Part shown: positions 12,501 to 22,619 of the stretch, in pieces
Layout of the letters: every line of letters begins with the position of its first letter
Position numbering within the stretch: position 1 is the stretch's first letter
NCBI GenBank assembly: GCA_036346355.1
Contig: CM070592.1
Coordinates: 35,759,230 to 35,823,229 of the forward strand
Source: Rhipidocladum racemiflorum
Lineage: Eukaryota; Streptophyta; Magnoliopsida; Poales; Poaceae
Reading direction: 5' to 3'
Length of the DNA stretch: 64,000 bases
Translations under genes and position numbers: made by a program
The notes under the pieces: model-generated
What the model was told of the DNA's origin: nothing
The model's database searches: none
Seen by the model: only the letters and a program-made list of their open reading frames with translations

Positions 12501-14880
12501 GTATTAATAGCCTTATGACCTCTGGTGTGAATAAAAATGAAGTATTTTTAGTAGCAATTAGAATACTTCAATATATTTTAGTAACAATATTTATTCGGTA
12601 GAAAAAGCAAAAATAAGAGAAGAAATTAGAAGTATTTTTAGTAGCAATATTTGTTCAATTATGTCAAGTAGCAATATTTACTTCAATATATTTTAGTAAC
12701 AATATTTATTCAATTATATTTAGTAGTAATATTTGTCGAAGTATATTTAGTAGTAACGGACCACACCAGGAAATGGTACTACTTGTTCAAGTAGCGATAT
12801 TTGTATGCACAAAAATTATCTTGCTACGGTATATTTTAATATATTAATGCTAAAATATTAAAGCATGAATGAAAGGTAGATGGTGAGTACTTACCTCTTT
12901 GCTTGCTTCAAGATTCATGCAACTTGTATTAGAAGGAAAAGCATAGAAGCATTGCTCTTAATGTTATCCAATATTGAAAAGCTTACTACTCGTTATATGC
13001 ATGCATGAACTACCAAAATTTCCAATTTAAATTTACGTTGATTTTTGTCCTTACCCATCTATTATTATTTGACGTGTCTATTAATAACATGATATGGCTA
13101 TATTAGTAAGTGATCCAATTATATTGATTGATTTCCTAACGGATAGCCGATCTTTAAATGATATTAGTAAGTGATCCAATTATGTGAATGGTATTTGTAT
13201 GTGATTATGTGAATGCCTATTTTTGCACTTGTATTGATATGGGACAACTTGCAATTATCTTAAATATAGCAAAGGTCATACCGAATTTTTTTCATATTTA
13301 CAAAAGATTATGCCAGAATTTTTTTGTGTTTCCATTTTTTTTTATATTTCTAACATGTTTCCATTTTTTTGGGACTCCAATGGCCTTTTACAAATTTTAA
13401 AATATTTTTGCAATTTTGTCCTTTTTTTTTACATTTTTTCTCAATTTTTTCACCTATCACCGATTTTCGAGAAAAGCAATCATCTTTTCGAGAGAAATTC
13501 GCTGCTTTTCGAGAGAAATTCGACCTTTTCGTTGTCGCCGATTTTCGAGAGAAAGCAAACTGCTTTTCGAGCGAAATTCGCTGCTTTTGGTGTGAAATTC
13601 GACCTTTTCGTTCTAATTTCGCTCATTTGTTTGACCAGTTATCAAATCAGTTTGACTTTTGAAACCCTTCGGTTTTTCTTGAATTTCGAACGAAATTTTG
13701 AGAATCGCTACGGCCGGCGGAGCGAAAAACAAGGTCGAAACGAAATGTTTAACCCTGTTGTCAAGATTTTCATCTGCGTATTTACTATTTACTAGTTATT
13801 CTATGACCATGCTCTCTGAGCCTTCTCGTTTGGGTAAGACTTTCCTAAGGTAGTATTTTGTTGACTACAGGGAGGTCCCCAGCTTTAATCTACTGCCCGA
13901 AGAAGGCAATGGAGGTAACATTGTGCTACACGACAGTATATACATCTGTTATGTTTAGGGGTGTTCATACCCAGATTTCCGGTTTTACCAAAACCGTAGA
14001 CCGGGTCAAATGCACCACCCACAACACAGCTACATGCATGCGTTTACTACCCTATCGGGCATTGGCCGGGTTTCACCGTTTTGGAAAACCGTTTTTGGAC
14101 ACCCCTAGTTATGTTTAGTTGGACTCCTGTCATCAAAATCTGGATTATCTTATTTGCTAACCAAAGAGTGTATTGTCAGGCTTAGATATGCAAGATTCTT
14201 CGGTTTCTGAACCAGCAGAGGCAGAATGCAAAAGTGCCACCAGCAACACAATTTTTGATCACATACGCAAGAAATCCAAAGATTTCCCCACTCTAATGCT
14301 GTCCAAGTCCATGGATAGCTCTTATGAACCTTTGATACTGAAGAAGATGAAGACATCTAGGGACCAATTTGAACTAGATCTGAGCATTCTGCATGGGGAA
14401 GAGGTCAAACCAATGGATTCTGAATGTACCAAGGCTAGAGTTTCCCCATCCAGTACTGCTGAGAAGTGTCGCTGGATCCTGGACAGAACTTCAGAAAATA
14501 CCTCCTTTCGGTTTACAGGCAAAATGGACAGCCCGTCTGAGAAGATTAAGGTCCCGAGCACAACTCCTGATGAAAACCCTCTTCAATTTTCGCGTACAAG
14601 GGACAGCCTATCTGAGCAGAACAAGATCCCGATCAGAACTCCAGATGAGAACTCTCTCCAATTCGCAGGTAAAAGGGACGTCCGCACACCAGAGAAGAGC
14701 AAATTCTGTTTCAGCAGTCCCCTCACAGATGTACAGGCTATGCAAAGTACAAAGCAAGTTCCAGCCGCAGTTCAACCTCACTGGGTTCAGGATTATTGCA
14801 GGGATATATCGCTGAAAGCAAAGGGCAGTGAGAGCGGTGCCTCTTTTCTTGGTTTCAAGAGTGTCTTTTCCTTCCTCTAA
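9525..14880 (+). CDS. Unidentified multi-exon plant gene, 3' portion
   Basis: Six exons can be joined in phase with GT/AG introns: 9525-9640, 9720-9911, 9987-10014, 10581-10630, 13871-13914 and 14180-14880, ending at TAA 14878-14880. That gives about 376 residues. The first visible exon reads TKYYLKFDTMKIIVKASLLR and looks structured. The second is basic (EWKKKKRIQTREEKIF). The long last exon (233 codons) is polar and Ser/Pro/Lys-rich, with two near-repeats (TPDENPLQFSRTRDSLSEQ and TPDENSLQFAGKRD), which suggests a disordered tail. No stop or frameshift breaks the model, and codon use is unlike the surrounding transposons, so it is probably a working host gene. The 5' end is uncertain; the AG at 9523-9524 is the only acceptor after an in-frame stop. 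I do not recognise the family and assign no function. The fourth intron (10631-13870) is swollen by two hAT-like insertions and the fifth by a MITE. Confidence 0.6.
11099..11173 (+). repeat. Short direct repeat in intron
   Basis: 'atatcattatagaaggatct' occurs twice about 51 bp apart (from about 11102 and about 11153), inside the large fourth intron of the host gene. The rest of 10631-11770 shows nothing recognisable. Confidence 0.5.
11779..12260. mobile_element. hAT-like non-autonomous element, copy 1
   Basis: A 482-bp segment rich in CGAAATTTCGG-type motifs. The left end is CGAGGTTCAAAT and the right end, read on the other strand, is CAGGGTTCAAAT. It is flanked by an 8-bp target duplication with one mismatch, CCTGCAAT (11771-11778) and CCTGCAGT (12261-12268). 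Eight-base duplications and CAGGG ends are hAT-superfamily features. It lies in the fourth intron of the host gene and has no coding capacity. Confidence 0.75.
12356..13757. mobile_element. hAT-like non-autonomous element, copy 2
   Basis: A 1402-bp segment starting CAGGTTCGACTTTTCGC and ending TTTAACCCTG. It is flanked by a perfect 8-bp duplication TTGTCAAG (12348-12355 and 13758-13765). Both ends are rich in 'attttcgagagaaattcg' motifs, while the middle is AT-rich. It sits only 95 bp from copy 1, in the same intron. The ORFs at 13188-13795 are reads through the motif repeats, not genes. Confidence 0.85.
12540..12765. repeat. Degenerate AT-rich tandem motif inside the hAT-like element
   Basis: The motif 'tttagtagcaatatttgttc' recurs about seven times with variations at irregular 20-45 bp spacing. 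It is internal sequence of the 12356-13757 element. Confidence 0.6.
13956..14107. mobile_element. hAT-type MITE, 152 bp
   Basis: Terminal inverted repeats TAGGGGTGTTC / GGACACCCCTA are flanked by a perfect 8-bp duplication GTTATGTT (13948-13955, 14108-14115). The interior contains GGTTTT..AAAACC inverted motifs. It is inserted in the last intron (13915-14179) of the host gene, between two coding exons, and does not touch the splice sites. Confidence 0.9.
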
Positions 14881-15304
14881 TCTTGTAAAGATCCTGTACG
14901 GTACAAGGCAGCTTAATATTGTGCCCGAAGATAACATCACTGAAACGCACACGAAGATAACGTGAAAAACTGGGCAAATACTAGCTCTTCTTCCGACCTT
15001 TTCTCTGGATTCCGCAAGCAAAATTGTTGAGCAGCCCTTGGCTTCTTTTAGGAGCGTTTGGTTGTATCCTGGGGCCAAAGTGTAAGGTTTAATTAGGAGC
15101 TAGGTCTTCACCACATTAGTCAAGCATCTTGGAATTCGAGTTCATTGGACAGCAGCAATTAACCAGTGACGAGAAAAGAACAGAGGTACGAAGCAATGTA
15201 CCTGTAAGGCTGCGTGCTAGCTTCCAACGTGGCCCCGTCCGAACGAGAAGCAGCACGAGAGAAAACTTTCAAAGTATTGCTTGGCACAAAGGAGGATAAG
15301 GTAG
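14881..15304 (+). other. 3' untranslated and flanking region of the host gene
   Basis: Follows the TAA at 14878. It is moderately AT-rich with no open frame that continues the protein. I could not place a polyadenylation site with confidence. It ends at the LTR boundary at 15305. Confidence 0.4.
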
Positions 15305-15647
15305 TGTTACATCCCCTTGCCACTAGTGAAGTTGGGGCGTGAGATTACCGATCGGTAGTTGATCACTAGGATCGAACAGAACAGAGAGAGACTTGAAAGA
15401 GAAGAAAGGAAACAGAAGCGAAGAACATTTGTTCATTTCATTTTTCTTTTCTTGTCTCTTTTCCAGTCTGTTACAAGGCTTATATACTGCATTCCCAACC
15501 ACTCCGTTACTTACATAACAAAAAACTAACCTTTCTACCAATGCACTGGTCGACCGATCGGAAATTGATAACAGTCTTACAAGCTACAGTAAACATTACT
15601 CTGCTTCGGCGCCCACTTGACCTTGCTGTTCCTTGCCGGTAGTGACA
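15305..15647 (-). repeat. 3' LTR of the chromovirus
   Basis: On the - strand it begins TGTCACTACCGG next to a 'cttagggggg' polypurine tract (15648-15660) and ends GGGATGTAACA at 15305. No second copy is in the window, so the boundaries rest on the TG..CA ends and the tract. Confidence 0.75.
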
Positions 15648-15655
15648 GTACCCCC

Positions 15656-15955
15656 CTAAGGACTTGCTTGACCCCAAGCAACTTCAGATGGAAAACGAAC
15701 CTTCAAAACGCTAAGATCTTCCCAAGTAGCAGAATCCGCCGGAATACCCGACCATTTCACTAGTCCCTGAGCGATCGCAGTATTCCCCTTTTTAACCAAG
15801 TGCCTGTCCAAAATAAGCTCCGGTTTTGACAATCTCACATCCAGATCCGCCAACTTCGGTAGTGCACTGAACACTGGAGAATAATCAGCACTAAACGGCT
15901 TCAATTGAGAAACATGGAAGACCGGATGAATCTGACCGTTCTGCGGCAAATCCAA
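15656..15955 (-). pseudogene. Chromodomain C-terminus of gypsy pol
   Basis: About 99 codons starting inside pol. 'LPQNGQIHPVFHVSQLKPF' is the linker typical of plant chromoviruses. It is followed by a chromodomain with 'LVKWSGIPADSATWEDL' about 60-80 residues in. In known chromoviruses this domain steers insertion toward particular chromatin. A TGA just upstream (near 15978) and the solo-LTR insertion separate it from the rest of the polyprotein. Confidence 0.85.
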
Positions 15956-16032
15956 ACGATAAGCAGCTGGGCCAATTCATTCCAAAATGGTGTATGGTCC
16001 ATAGAACTTATGCACCAGTTTAGGAAACTATC

Positions 16033-16612
16033 TGTCGACGATCGGTTTCGCCGGCAATGAGATTTGTGATTCTAGGGGATTTGTGCGGGATCTGAGCTTG
16101 ATGGTAACACAGGATGCAAGGGAGATCTGTGTTTAGACAGGTTCGGGCTCTCTCGGAGGAGATAATACCCTAGTCCTGTGTTCTTGGATATATTGTGAGC
16201 CTCTCTTTCTTGTTTCTCCCTCCTCCCCTTATATACTGGGGGAAGGATACATGATAGATGGGCGCCACCGGGCCCTGAACATGGTGGCCTGGCCGACATG
16301 TACTTTGTCCTCATTGGCCCTCGCGCTCTACGTCTTGGAGAAGTGGTTATGCTTTCTCCGACCCACGCCTGCCGCCCTGTCAGGTTCCAAAGATCCGCAG
16401 CTCGCAAAGGTCGCCGCATGCTTCGTTCTTGGCGGGTTGTTCAGGCGTGGCGCGAAGCTTCCCCGAAGGATCGGGAGCTGCCTTGGGGAACAAGTCGAAA
16501 ACCTCCTCCGGGCCCGTCGTGGTGCTTCTGGACTTTGGGCTTTCTACTCCGCCCGTCAAGCCCAGTCGGGTGTAGGCCCCTCTTGCGGGACCCATGTCTC
16601 TGACATCCCACA
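16033..16612 (-). mobile_element. Solo LTR, 580 bp
   Basis: A TG..CA segment flanked by a perfect 5-bp duplication CTATC (16028-16032 and 16613-16617), which makes it a clean single-LTR insertion. On the - strand there is a TATATAAGGGG box near 16227-16237, and the LTR ends CGATCGTCGACA, so its transcription sense is -. It splits the chromovirus pol. The overlapping ORFs at 16072-16643 are fortuitous. Confidence 0.9.
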
Positions 16613-16617
16613 CTATC

Positions 16618-17712
16618 GGTTAGCTACTGATGTTTGGGAGTAAGGTTGCAATTTCAATAAGACTTGTTCTCCCACTTGAAAATGCTGTTCTTGCCGCCGT
16701 TTATCGGCTTGTGCCTTCATTCTGTTCTGAGCGCGAGCCAAATGCAGTTTAACCATTTCCAGATGTGACTGTCTGTCTTGTAGAATATCACTTACTTCTC
16801 CAGAACCAATGAGCAACGCACGGGGAACAATACCATAATGTGGGTCACGGCCATACAACACTTTGAATGGAGAACAACCGAGTGAAGTGTGGAAACTGGT
16901 GTTGTACCATAGCTCAGCCATAGCCAACCAGGAGTTCCATTTTCTTGGTGAAGTATGAACCACACATCTTAAATACATCTCGATGCACTGATTAACTCTC
17001 TCACTTTGCCCACCATTTGTGGGTGATACGTTGTACTGTATTGCAATTTTGTGCCCAAGGTGGTGAACAATTCACGCCACAAATGGCTAGTAAACACCCT
17101 GTCCCGATCCAACGTAATTGTTCTTGGCACTCCATGCAACTTGATGATATTGTCAAGAAACAACTTAGCGACTTTTGACGCAGTGAAGGGATGTCAGAGT
17201 GGGATGAAATGGGCATATTTGGAAAATCGATCCACCACTACCATTATCACATTGCAGCCGTCTGATAGCGGTAACCCCTCCACGAAATCCATAGTGAGAT
17301 CCATCCAGGCCTCGTCAGGAATCGGTAATGGTTGCAATTGGCTAGCTTGCTTGGAGTATTCCCCTTTTGCCAATTGTCAAGTGGTGCACTGCTTGACAAA
17401 ACTCTCAACACATTGTTTCATGCCGGTCCAGACAAACAATTTCTTCAGACGGTGCTAAGTTGCATTGATACCAGAATGTCCACCAATGGCGCTTGAGTGA
17501 AAGGCTGAGATTAATTTGGTCTGCAAAGCTGAATTTTGTCCAACCCAAATTTGTCCCTTATGACGAATGAGCCCTTGTGTTAGTTCAAACCAACTGTCAT
17601 CAGGACTATGGAGAGCGAGTTGAGTTAGCAATTGTTGGACGGCACTGTCTCTCACATATGGAGTTTGCTGTGTGCTTGTGTGCACATTTTTAAGCTTCCC
17701 CGCGTGCTTCAC
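16618..17712 (-). pseudogene. Gypsy integrase (zinc-binding region, core, C-terminal part)
   Basis: In order on the - strand: 'IGGHSGINAT' of the HHCC domain (near 17460), 'NIIKLHGVPRTITLDRDR' with the second catalytic Asp (near 17120), 'STTYHPQMVGK' (near 17030), 'AELWYNTSFHTSLGCSPF' (near 16900) and 'ALYGRDP'-like text with the GPY-type tail to 16618. Several frameshifts separate these pieces. The product would insert the element's DNA, but this copy cannot. Confidence 0.85.
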
Positions 17713-17744
17713 ATCGACAAGCTATCAAGCGAATTTTCAGGTAT

Positions 17745-18080
17745 CTCCATGGCACTCAAGATTTTGGCATTTGGCTTTCTTCTTCCTCATGCATTAGTTT
17801 AAGAGCTTTCTCTGATGCTGAATTTGGAGGATGTAGAATTGATAGAAAAAGTACATCTGGTTCATGCCACTTCTTGAGTAATTCTCTTTCTTGGGCATAT
17901 TGACATTAGATTTCACTTTCTTAGAGATCATGTAGAAAAAGGCAATATTGTGCTTCATCATGTGGATACTAAACATCAATTGGCAAACATTTTCACAAAA
18001 CCTTTGTCTTCTTCTCGTTTTGCTTTCATTCGGGAAGAACTTGGGATTGTTCATCCAATGGGTTTGTTTTGAGGGGGAGT
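17745..18080 (+). pseudogene. copia RNase H tail fragment
   Basis: The + strand translation gives 'SFSDAEFGGCRIDRKSTSGS' then 'CHFLSNSLSWA' (near 17810-17900). After an internal loss comes 'VLHHVDTKHQLANIFTKPL' (near 17948-18010) and 'LGIVHPMGLF' with a TGA. A purine run 'ttttgagggggag' near 18067 is the expected polypurine tract. It is a 5'-truncated remnant abutting the - strand chromovirus. Confidence 0.8.
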
Positions 18081-18425
18081 TTCCTTGCCAAGTTGTTTCA
18101 CTTGATGAGATTACTTTATCATATTTCTTTATATATTATGTAATTGAGCTAATACATGATAATCTAAATTGTCTCACTTGAACTAAAAATGACATTGCGG
18201 AATTCCTTGGTCTGATTGTCTATAGCTAAATACTCTGTGATATCTTACTCTTCTAGGCTTGATATTGAATCTTCTTGACAAATTTGGGCTACGGAGCAAG
18301 TATGTTTTCAGCTTTACTCTTTCATAAGACCTTTTAATCACTTTTGCATGTTTACAAATCAAAGAAAAAGAAAAGAAAAGGGAATCAATTAAAAAAAGGG
18401 TTGTTAAAAGCAAAAGCTTCAAGTT

Positions 18426-18558
18426 GTGTGCTTCAGGCATGCTTTCCCTAAAAGGTTAAGACGTATGCTTCAAGCATGCCATTCCCTCAAAGACAAGATG
18501 TATGCTTCAAGCATGCCACTCCTAGAAAATAAAAGAAGTATGCTTCAAGCATGCCACA
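18426..18558 (+). repeat. Four tandem palindromic units
   Basis: The motif GTATGCTTCAAGCATGCC recurs at 18426 (variant), 18463, 18500 and 18538, a period of 37-38 bp. Each copy contains the odd-length palindrome ATGCTT-C-AAGCAT. It lies immediately upstream of the CCT1 remnant. Confidence 0.85.
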
Positions 18559-18563
18559 TGCAG

Positions 18564-19718
18564 TTTATTGTTCAAAGAACCTGCTGAATGGATATGCACT
18601 GAACACAGGCCGTGCAGCTCAAGGTATGCGCATTTTCAGTTTTGCAAGTTATTATTTCCCTTTCGCTATGTGCATTTTCTGTTTTGCAGTTTATTATATT
18701 CCTTTCTGTTATTTCCTGAATGAATCAGCAATGACTGCTCTCTTTTAAACCTCTTGCATATTGCTTGTTTCTGATTTTTTGTGTTGGATCCCCATGCTTT
18801 TATGATTGGATTGAAAAGCAATTCATTTCATTTTTTGAGGGACCTAATGCATTACTCTTTTTTTCCCTGCAGAGAATCTGACATAACAAAAGAGCGGATT
18901 GAGAAAATTCTCAAGGCTGGTGCTCATGTTGTATTGACCACCAAGGGAATCGATGATATGTCATTGAAGGTATGTTTTCGTAATTCAAGAATAAAATTTG
19001 TTTCTTTATGTACTTTTAAATGTGTTTCTAAATATAGTTTCAAAGCAAGAACTATTTATGTATTTTTGGTTGGGTTGGCTAGCTTTTCTACTGTATGACA
19101 TATTTTGCTTAGTTACTGGTGATTTTGGTTTGGTGCTTCATACATAATCTGTTGCACTACGCGTAAGGTGGTATATTCATGACCAAGCAGTATTTGAATA
19201 TTGTATATTCTGTTTAATCCCATTGACGACTTATTGGCTTGATGGTCCCATGAATTTACTTTTGGCTTGAAACTCTACCGAAGTTGCTTGAAATTTGCTA
19301 TGATTCTGAAGCAATGTGGGAATGCATTATCTCAATTCAATGCCCTTTGAACATGAAAATATATTAATATAATGCTCTTCTGTATCTGATTACGCTTGGA
19401 TATTCTAATCTAACAGCAGTAATGTTCTAAAGTAATATCTGGGGTGTGGATGACTTGTACAATAGAAATTTATATATAAAACAACCTTTACCCTTGATGT
19501 TCCCTTTATAGTGGTCTAGCCCAAGTATTAATTAATGCTACACAAACTGTTTGGCAATATCCTCATATAGTACGAAAGTGCAGGTGACTACTTTTGCTGA
19601 TATGGAAGGTGAAGAAATGTTCGATTCATCGTTCCTTGGACATGCTAATGAGGTTGTGGAGGAAAGAATTGCTGACGATGATGTAATTCTGGTGAAAGGC
19701 ACAAAGAACACTAGTGCG
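18564..19718 (+). pseudogene. CCT1: Broken CCT1 (TCP-1 alpha chaperonin) gene copy
   Basis: Three exon-like blocks match subunit alpha of the cytosolic chaperonin TRiC/CCT, which folds actin and tubulin. Block 1 (18564-18623) reads LLNGYALNTGRAAQG. Block 2 (18873-18969) reads ITKERIEKILKAGAHVVLTT. Block 3 (19584-19718) reads TTFADMEGEEMFDSSFLGHA then EVVEERIADDDVILVKGTKN. Each is followed by a GT donor and blocks 2 and 3 are preceded by AG acceptors. The protein segments expected between block 1 and 2 (start of the substrate-binding part) and between 2 and 3 (the YFVEAGA.. segment) are not in the introns, and nothing upstream or downstream of these blocks encodes the ATP-binding domain. It is therefore an internally deleted or captured fragment, not a working gene. 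Confidence 0.85.
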
Positions 19719-20045
19719 GTTTGTATTTTTGCCATGCCATTGTTGAGCTTTTGTTTGCTATGATGAGAGTAGCATTAGTTTATGCAGATATCAATTATAG
19801 TTAGGGGCATAACACTTATATTGTCAATTAAGTTGTTACTTCTTACTAGCTCGTCTTCCAGATTTCATACTTGTGTTGGTGATAATGATGAACTATTGAC
19901 AACAAAATGGTACAAAGAACATGGTAGGTTTTGTTTAAGGTTTTCTACTGGATTGTATCATTCATCTTATGTATTACATATTGGCAAATGAGATAGTTGA
20001 TTAGATTTCCAAGTAAAGAAATAAAAAAAATCTATGCAACTTATT
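19719..20045. other. No recognisable gene
   Basis: AT-rich sequence following the last CCT1 block. The next chaperonin exon is absent. Confidence 0.4.
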
Positions 20046-20061
20046 AGATGGGTGTATGCAA

Positions 20062-20160
20062 TGGCGGTTTTCAAACCGCCTCTGAAAATCTCCGATTATC
20101 ACTGGTGTTTAATCTGTGGCGGTTCAAAAACCGTCACTGATGTCTCTTACGAACCGCCAT
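20062..20160. repeat. GGCGGTTT hairpin motifs, possible transposon subterminal region
   Basis: A perfect short inverted repeat GGCGGTTT-TC-AAACCGCC (near 20063) is followed by GTGGCGGTTCAAAAACCGTC (near 20116) and GAACCGCCAT. Clusters of short inverted motifs like these are common in the subterminal regions of CACTA-type elements. No terminal CACT(A/G) pair was found, so the class is only suggested. Confidence 0.35.
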
Positions 20161-20189
20161 ATGTGAGGGGCGCGACTACGGGAAGAGAA

Positions 20190-21380
20190 TGGACAGAAGA
20201 ATTCAGCCATGCGTTGCTCCACTCCAGCGCGCCATGCGTCGCTCCCCCGAGCCAAAAAAACCTCTCCTGCTGCAACTGCTCCTCGCCGCCGGCGCGGTGG
20301 CCGAGCTGGTGCCCCCGTGGCTGAAATCCCTTTCCCCTCGCGCCCGACCGCCGCCGCACCCTTGGGCATCTGCAAGGTCGTGTCGCCCTGCCCGCCGCCG
20401 CCCAAGAAGGCCATCCTCCTCTCCAACCTCTCCCGCTCCATGATGTTCAGTTGGTTCGCCATGATGTCACGTCGAGGACCACGACCTGCACAGCCTCAGC
20501 GAGGAGTGGTGCGCGTGCACGGCTATGGCGGGGAGGTGAGGTGAGGCGGCTGCAGCGGTTGGTTTAGTATAGAAGTCCTGTCTGATTGTGATGTGATTTT
20601 GTGGGATTGTGGATTGGGGTGCAGAAACCTTGGCGACGCTCAAGTGCTCGATCGAGTCGTGGGTCCCTGCTGCAGGTGGTGCTTCCTTCCGTTTTTGATC
20701 TTGTTTTGTGTTCGAATGATTTGCTTCGATACGTGTGGTGCTTGACGGAGGTTAATTTGCTTCTGTGCCGGGAACAGATTGGTCCATTCCAAATGACTGT
20801 CTGAGTTGTTTCTATCTAGGGCAGAATTGAATGTTGCAATTGAATCTGGGCCAATATCCAGCCCCATCCAACCATCAGGAATTGCAGATGCTGCAGCAAC
20901 CTATCAAACAATTTCATGGTCAAGTATATCTCTTCACAGAATTGTGAGCTGCTTCAACTTGACTAGGAAAGGTCTACTGATAATTATTTTCAATGATTAG
21001 GGGGAAACAAAATGTAATAGACCTGGCTGTTAGCATCAGGAGCAAACTTATCGGCAATGACAACGCGCGTCAGATGGCAACAAAAGGGAGACACCCTTTT
21101 CTTTTGGTTTCGCAAGGAGAGATGTTGCCAGCTCAAGTTTATCTTCCTCAAACAAGGGGCAACGTCAACTTTTGTGATTTTTTCTTGGTTTTTGTTTTTT
21201 TGCTGAATCTGTTTGCTGGTTGTACGAGCCGGGGCCGGATGGAGTCATGTGCGATGTGGCTCGTGGTCCAGTCGACTTCAGACTTGAGGGCCCTGAAAAG
21301 GGTGTGCTACTGGCTCTTGGGGAGCCGATGGGGTTGCCGCTTTTGGCACCACTGGCCAGCTTGCTAGAAGAAGGTCGGTG
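20190..21380 (+). other. Chimeric exon-like segments, unidentified
   Basis: A GC-rich stretch (20190-20545) contains ICKVVSPCPPPPKKAILLSN near 20368. It is followed by shorter coding-like pieces: near 20821-20925 (NVAIESGPISSPIQPSG) and 21220-21372 (YEPGPDGVMCDVARGPVDF then LALGEPMGLPLLAPLASLL). GT/AG dinucleotides bracket some pieces but no continuous model works. It looks like gene fragments captured by a transposon. I do not recognise the source genes. Confidence 0.3.
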
Positions 21381-21404
21381 CAGACGTGTTTGGTACAGCT
21401 TCAG

Positions 21405-21461
21405 CTTCAGTTGAGCAGGTAATCACTCATGCACGTAACGTGATTACCTGCTCAACCGAAG
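21405..21461. repeat. Long inverted repeat (hairpin), 22-bp arms
   Basis: Left arm 21405-21426 and right arm 21440-21461 are reverse complements with a single mismatch. The inner 16 bp (TTGAGCAGGTAATCAC) are perfect and the loop is 13 nt. It is much stronger than chance pairing. No poly-U follows, so it is not an ordinary terminator. Confidence 0.85.
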
Positions 21462-22225
21462 GCAACACGGAGACCTGGAGCATATCACGGAGATAGTTTT
21501 CCTTACTTAACTTATCTCCTGTTGGTTAAATTTGGCGTGCCTTTCATTGTGTTATTTGTTTCAAGAATCTAGCTTTTCGGAACTAGACTTGTTTAAATGT
21601 CTCCCTGCATGCTGGACAATATCTTTCAAGTTCACATCCAAGAGGTATGGAGTTGATCTTTTGAGTTTTATAGCGCTGCAAACTCATAGTTATTCTGTAC
21701 TATGCATTTTGTTGATCCCATAGCTATCGAAGGAGATCTGCTGAGCTACTTATTAGCTTTGACGATCACTGGCCCTCAAAACCTCTCATTAAGTTCGCAA
21801 GAGAGTTCTAGCGACTGGATCTATGGAAAAGAGGTGCCACATGGATACTGAGTACGCCTTCTTATGTTAGGCAGCATGATGGTGATTTCTTTTTAGGCGT
21901 TATTTTATCTTGGACCTCATAAATATCCCTACGCAAATAATCTACAAATGCTGGTTTGCCAATATAATGATATAGGTATTTTTCTGTAATATCATGGAAT
22001 TGTCCCCAATACATATATTTTGTTTGAATTTTCTTATTTGGAGTTCGAGATATTTGCATTAAATGTTCATGTAAGTCCGGTATCTGAAAATTTACTTGTA
22101 TTTACTTGTATTTAGATATATAAATGATATTAGGAATTCTCGACAATTTGGATAGTTCTATCCTTTCACATAATTTACTTGTATTTAGATATGCACGCAC
22201 AATTCTGGAGCCTCGGATCCAACCA
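21462..22225. other. No recognisable gene
   Basis: AT-rich. A 65-codon - strand frame at 21862-22059 is unsupported by any motif I know. 'ttacttgtatttagatat' occurs twice near 22103 and 22177. Confidence 0.3.
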
Positions 22226-22303
22226 ATCTTTCCAACTCACAACCAAACAAAACAATGGAGATTGATCTTTCCAACTCACAACCAAACAAAACAATGGAGA
22301 TTG
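22226..22303. repeat. Two perfect 39-bp tandem copies
   Basis: The unit beginning ATCTTTCCAACTCACAACC occupies 22226-22264 and is repeated directly at 22265-22303. Confidence 0.9.
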
Positions 22304-22619
22304 GGATTCTAATGTGCGCTTCGCCAAACCTGGCAAATGTTTTGATCCTGTTCTCTTGGGATGTCTTCGTATGCAATGCACACCAAGAGTATCAGACTTC
22401 AAATTACTCCCGTCTAAGTTTAATAGTGTATTTTTTTGAATGATCCTGTCAATGCAAAAAACAGTGTGATGTTCTCTTTTTACCCTAATAAATATCTAGA
22501 TTTACTTTATTCTTTCTGCATTTATGCATTGAATACAACAGAGATAATAATTAGGGGTAATCTAATCATTTTTAATATTTTTTTGATCTATATGACAAGA
22601 AAAAGTACGTTCTATACTC

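Larger units (their letters stand above)
15305..17715 (-). mobile_element. Truncated chromodomain Ty3/gypsy element
   Basis: Read on the - strand, this is the 3' half of a chromovirus: integrase zinc-binding region, integrase core, chromodomain, polypurine tract and a 343-bp 3' LTR. The 5' half (LTR, gag, protease, RT) is missing at the 17715 edge, where an unrelated copia fragment on the + strand begins. The short LTR and the chromodomain fit the Reina-like clade, which is my inference. A solo LTR (16033-16612) interrupts it between the integrase C-terminus and the chromodomain. Confidence 0.85.

Noticed and set aside
21862..22059. 65-codon - strand ORF with aromatic-rich sequence, considered as organelle- or virus-derived
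   Set aside because: I could not match it to any family with confidence. Both flanks are featureless, so no claim is made.
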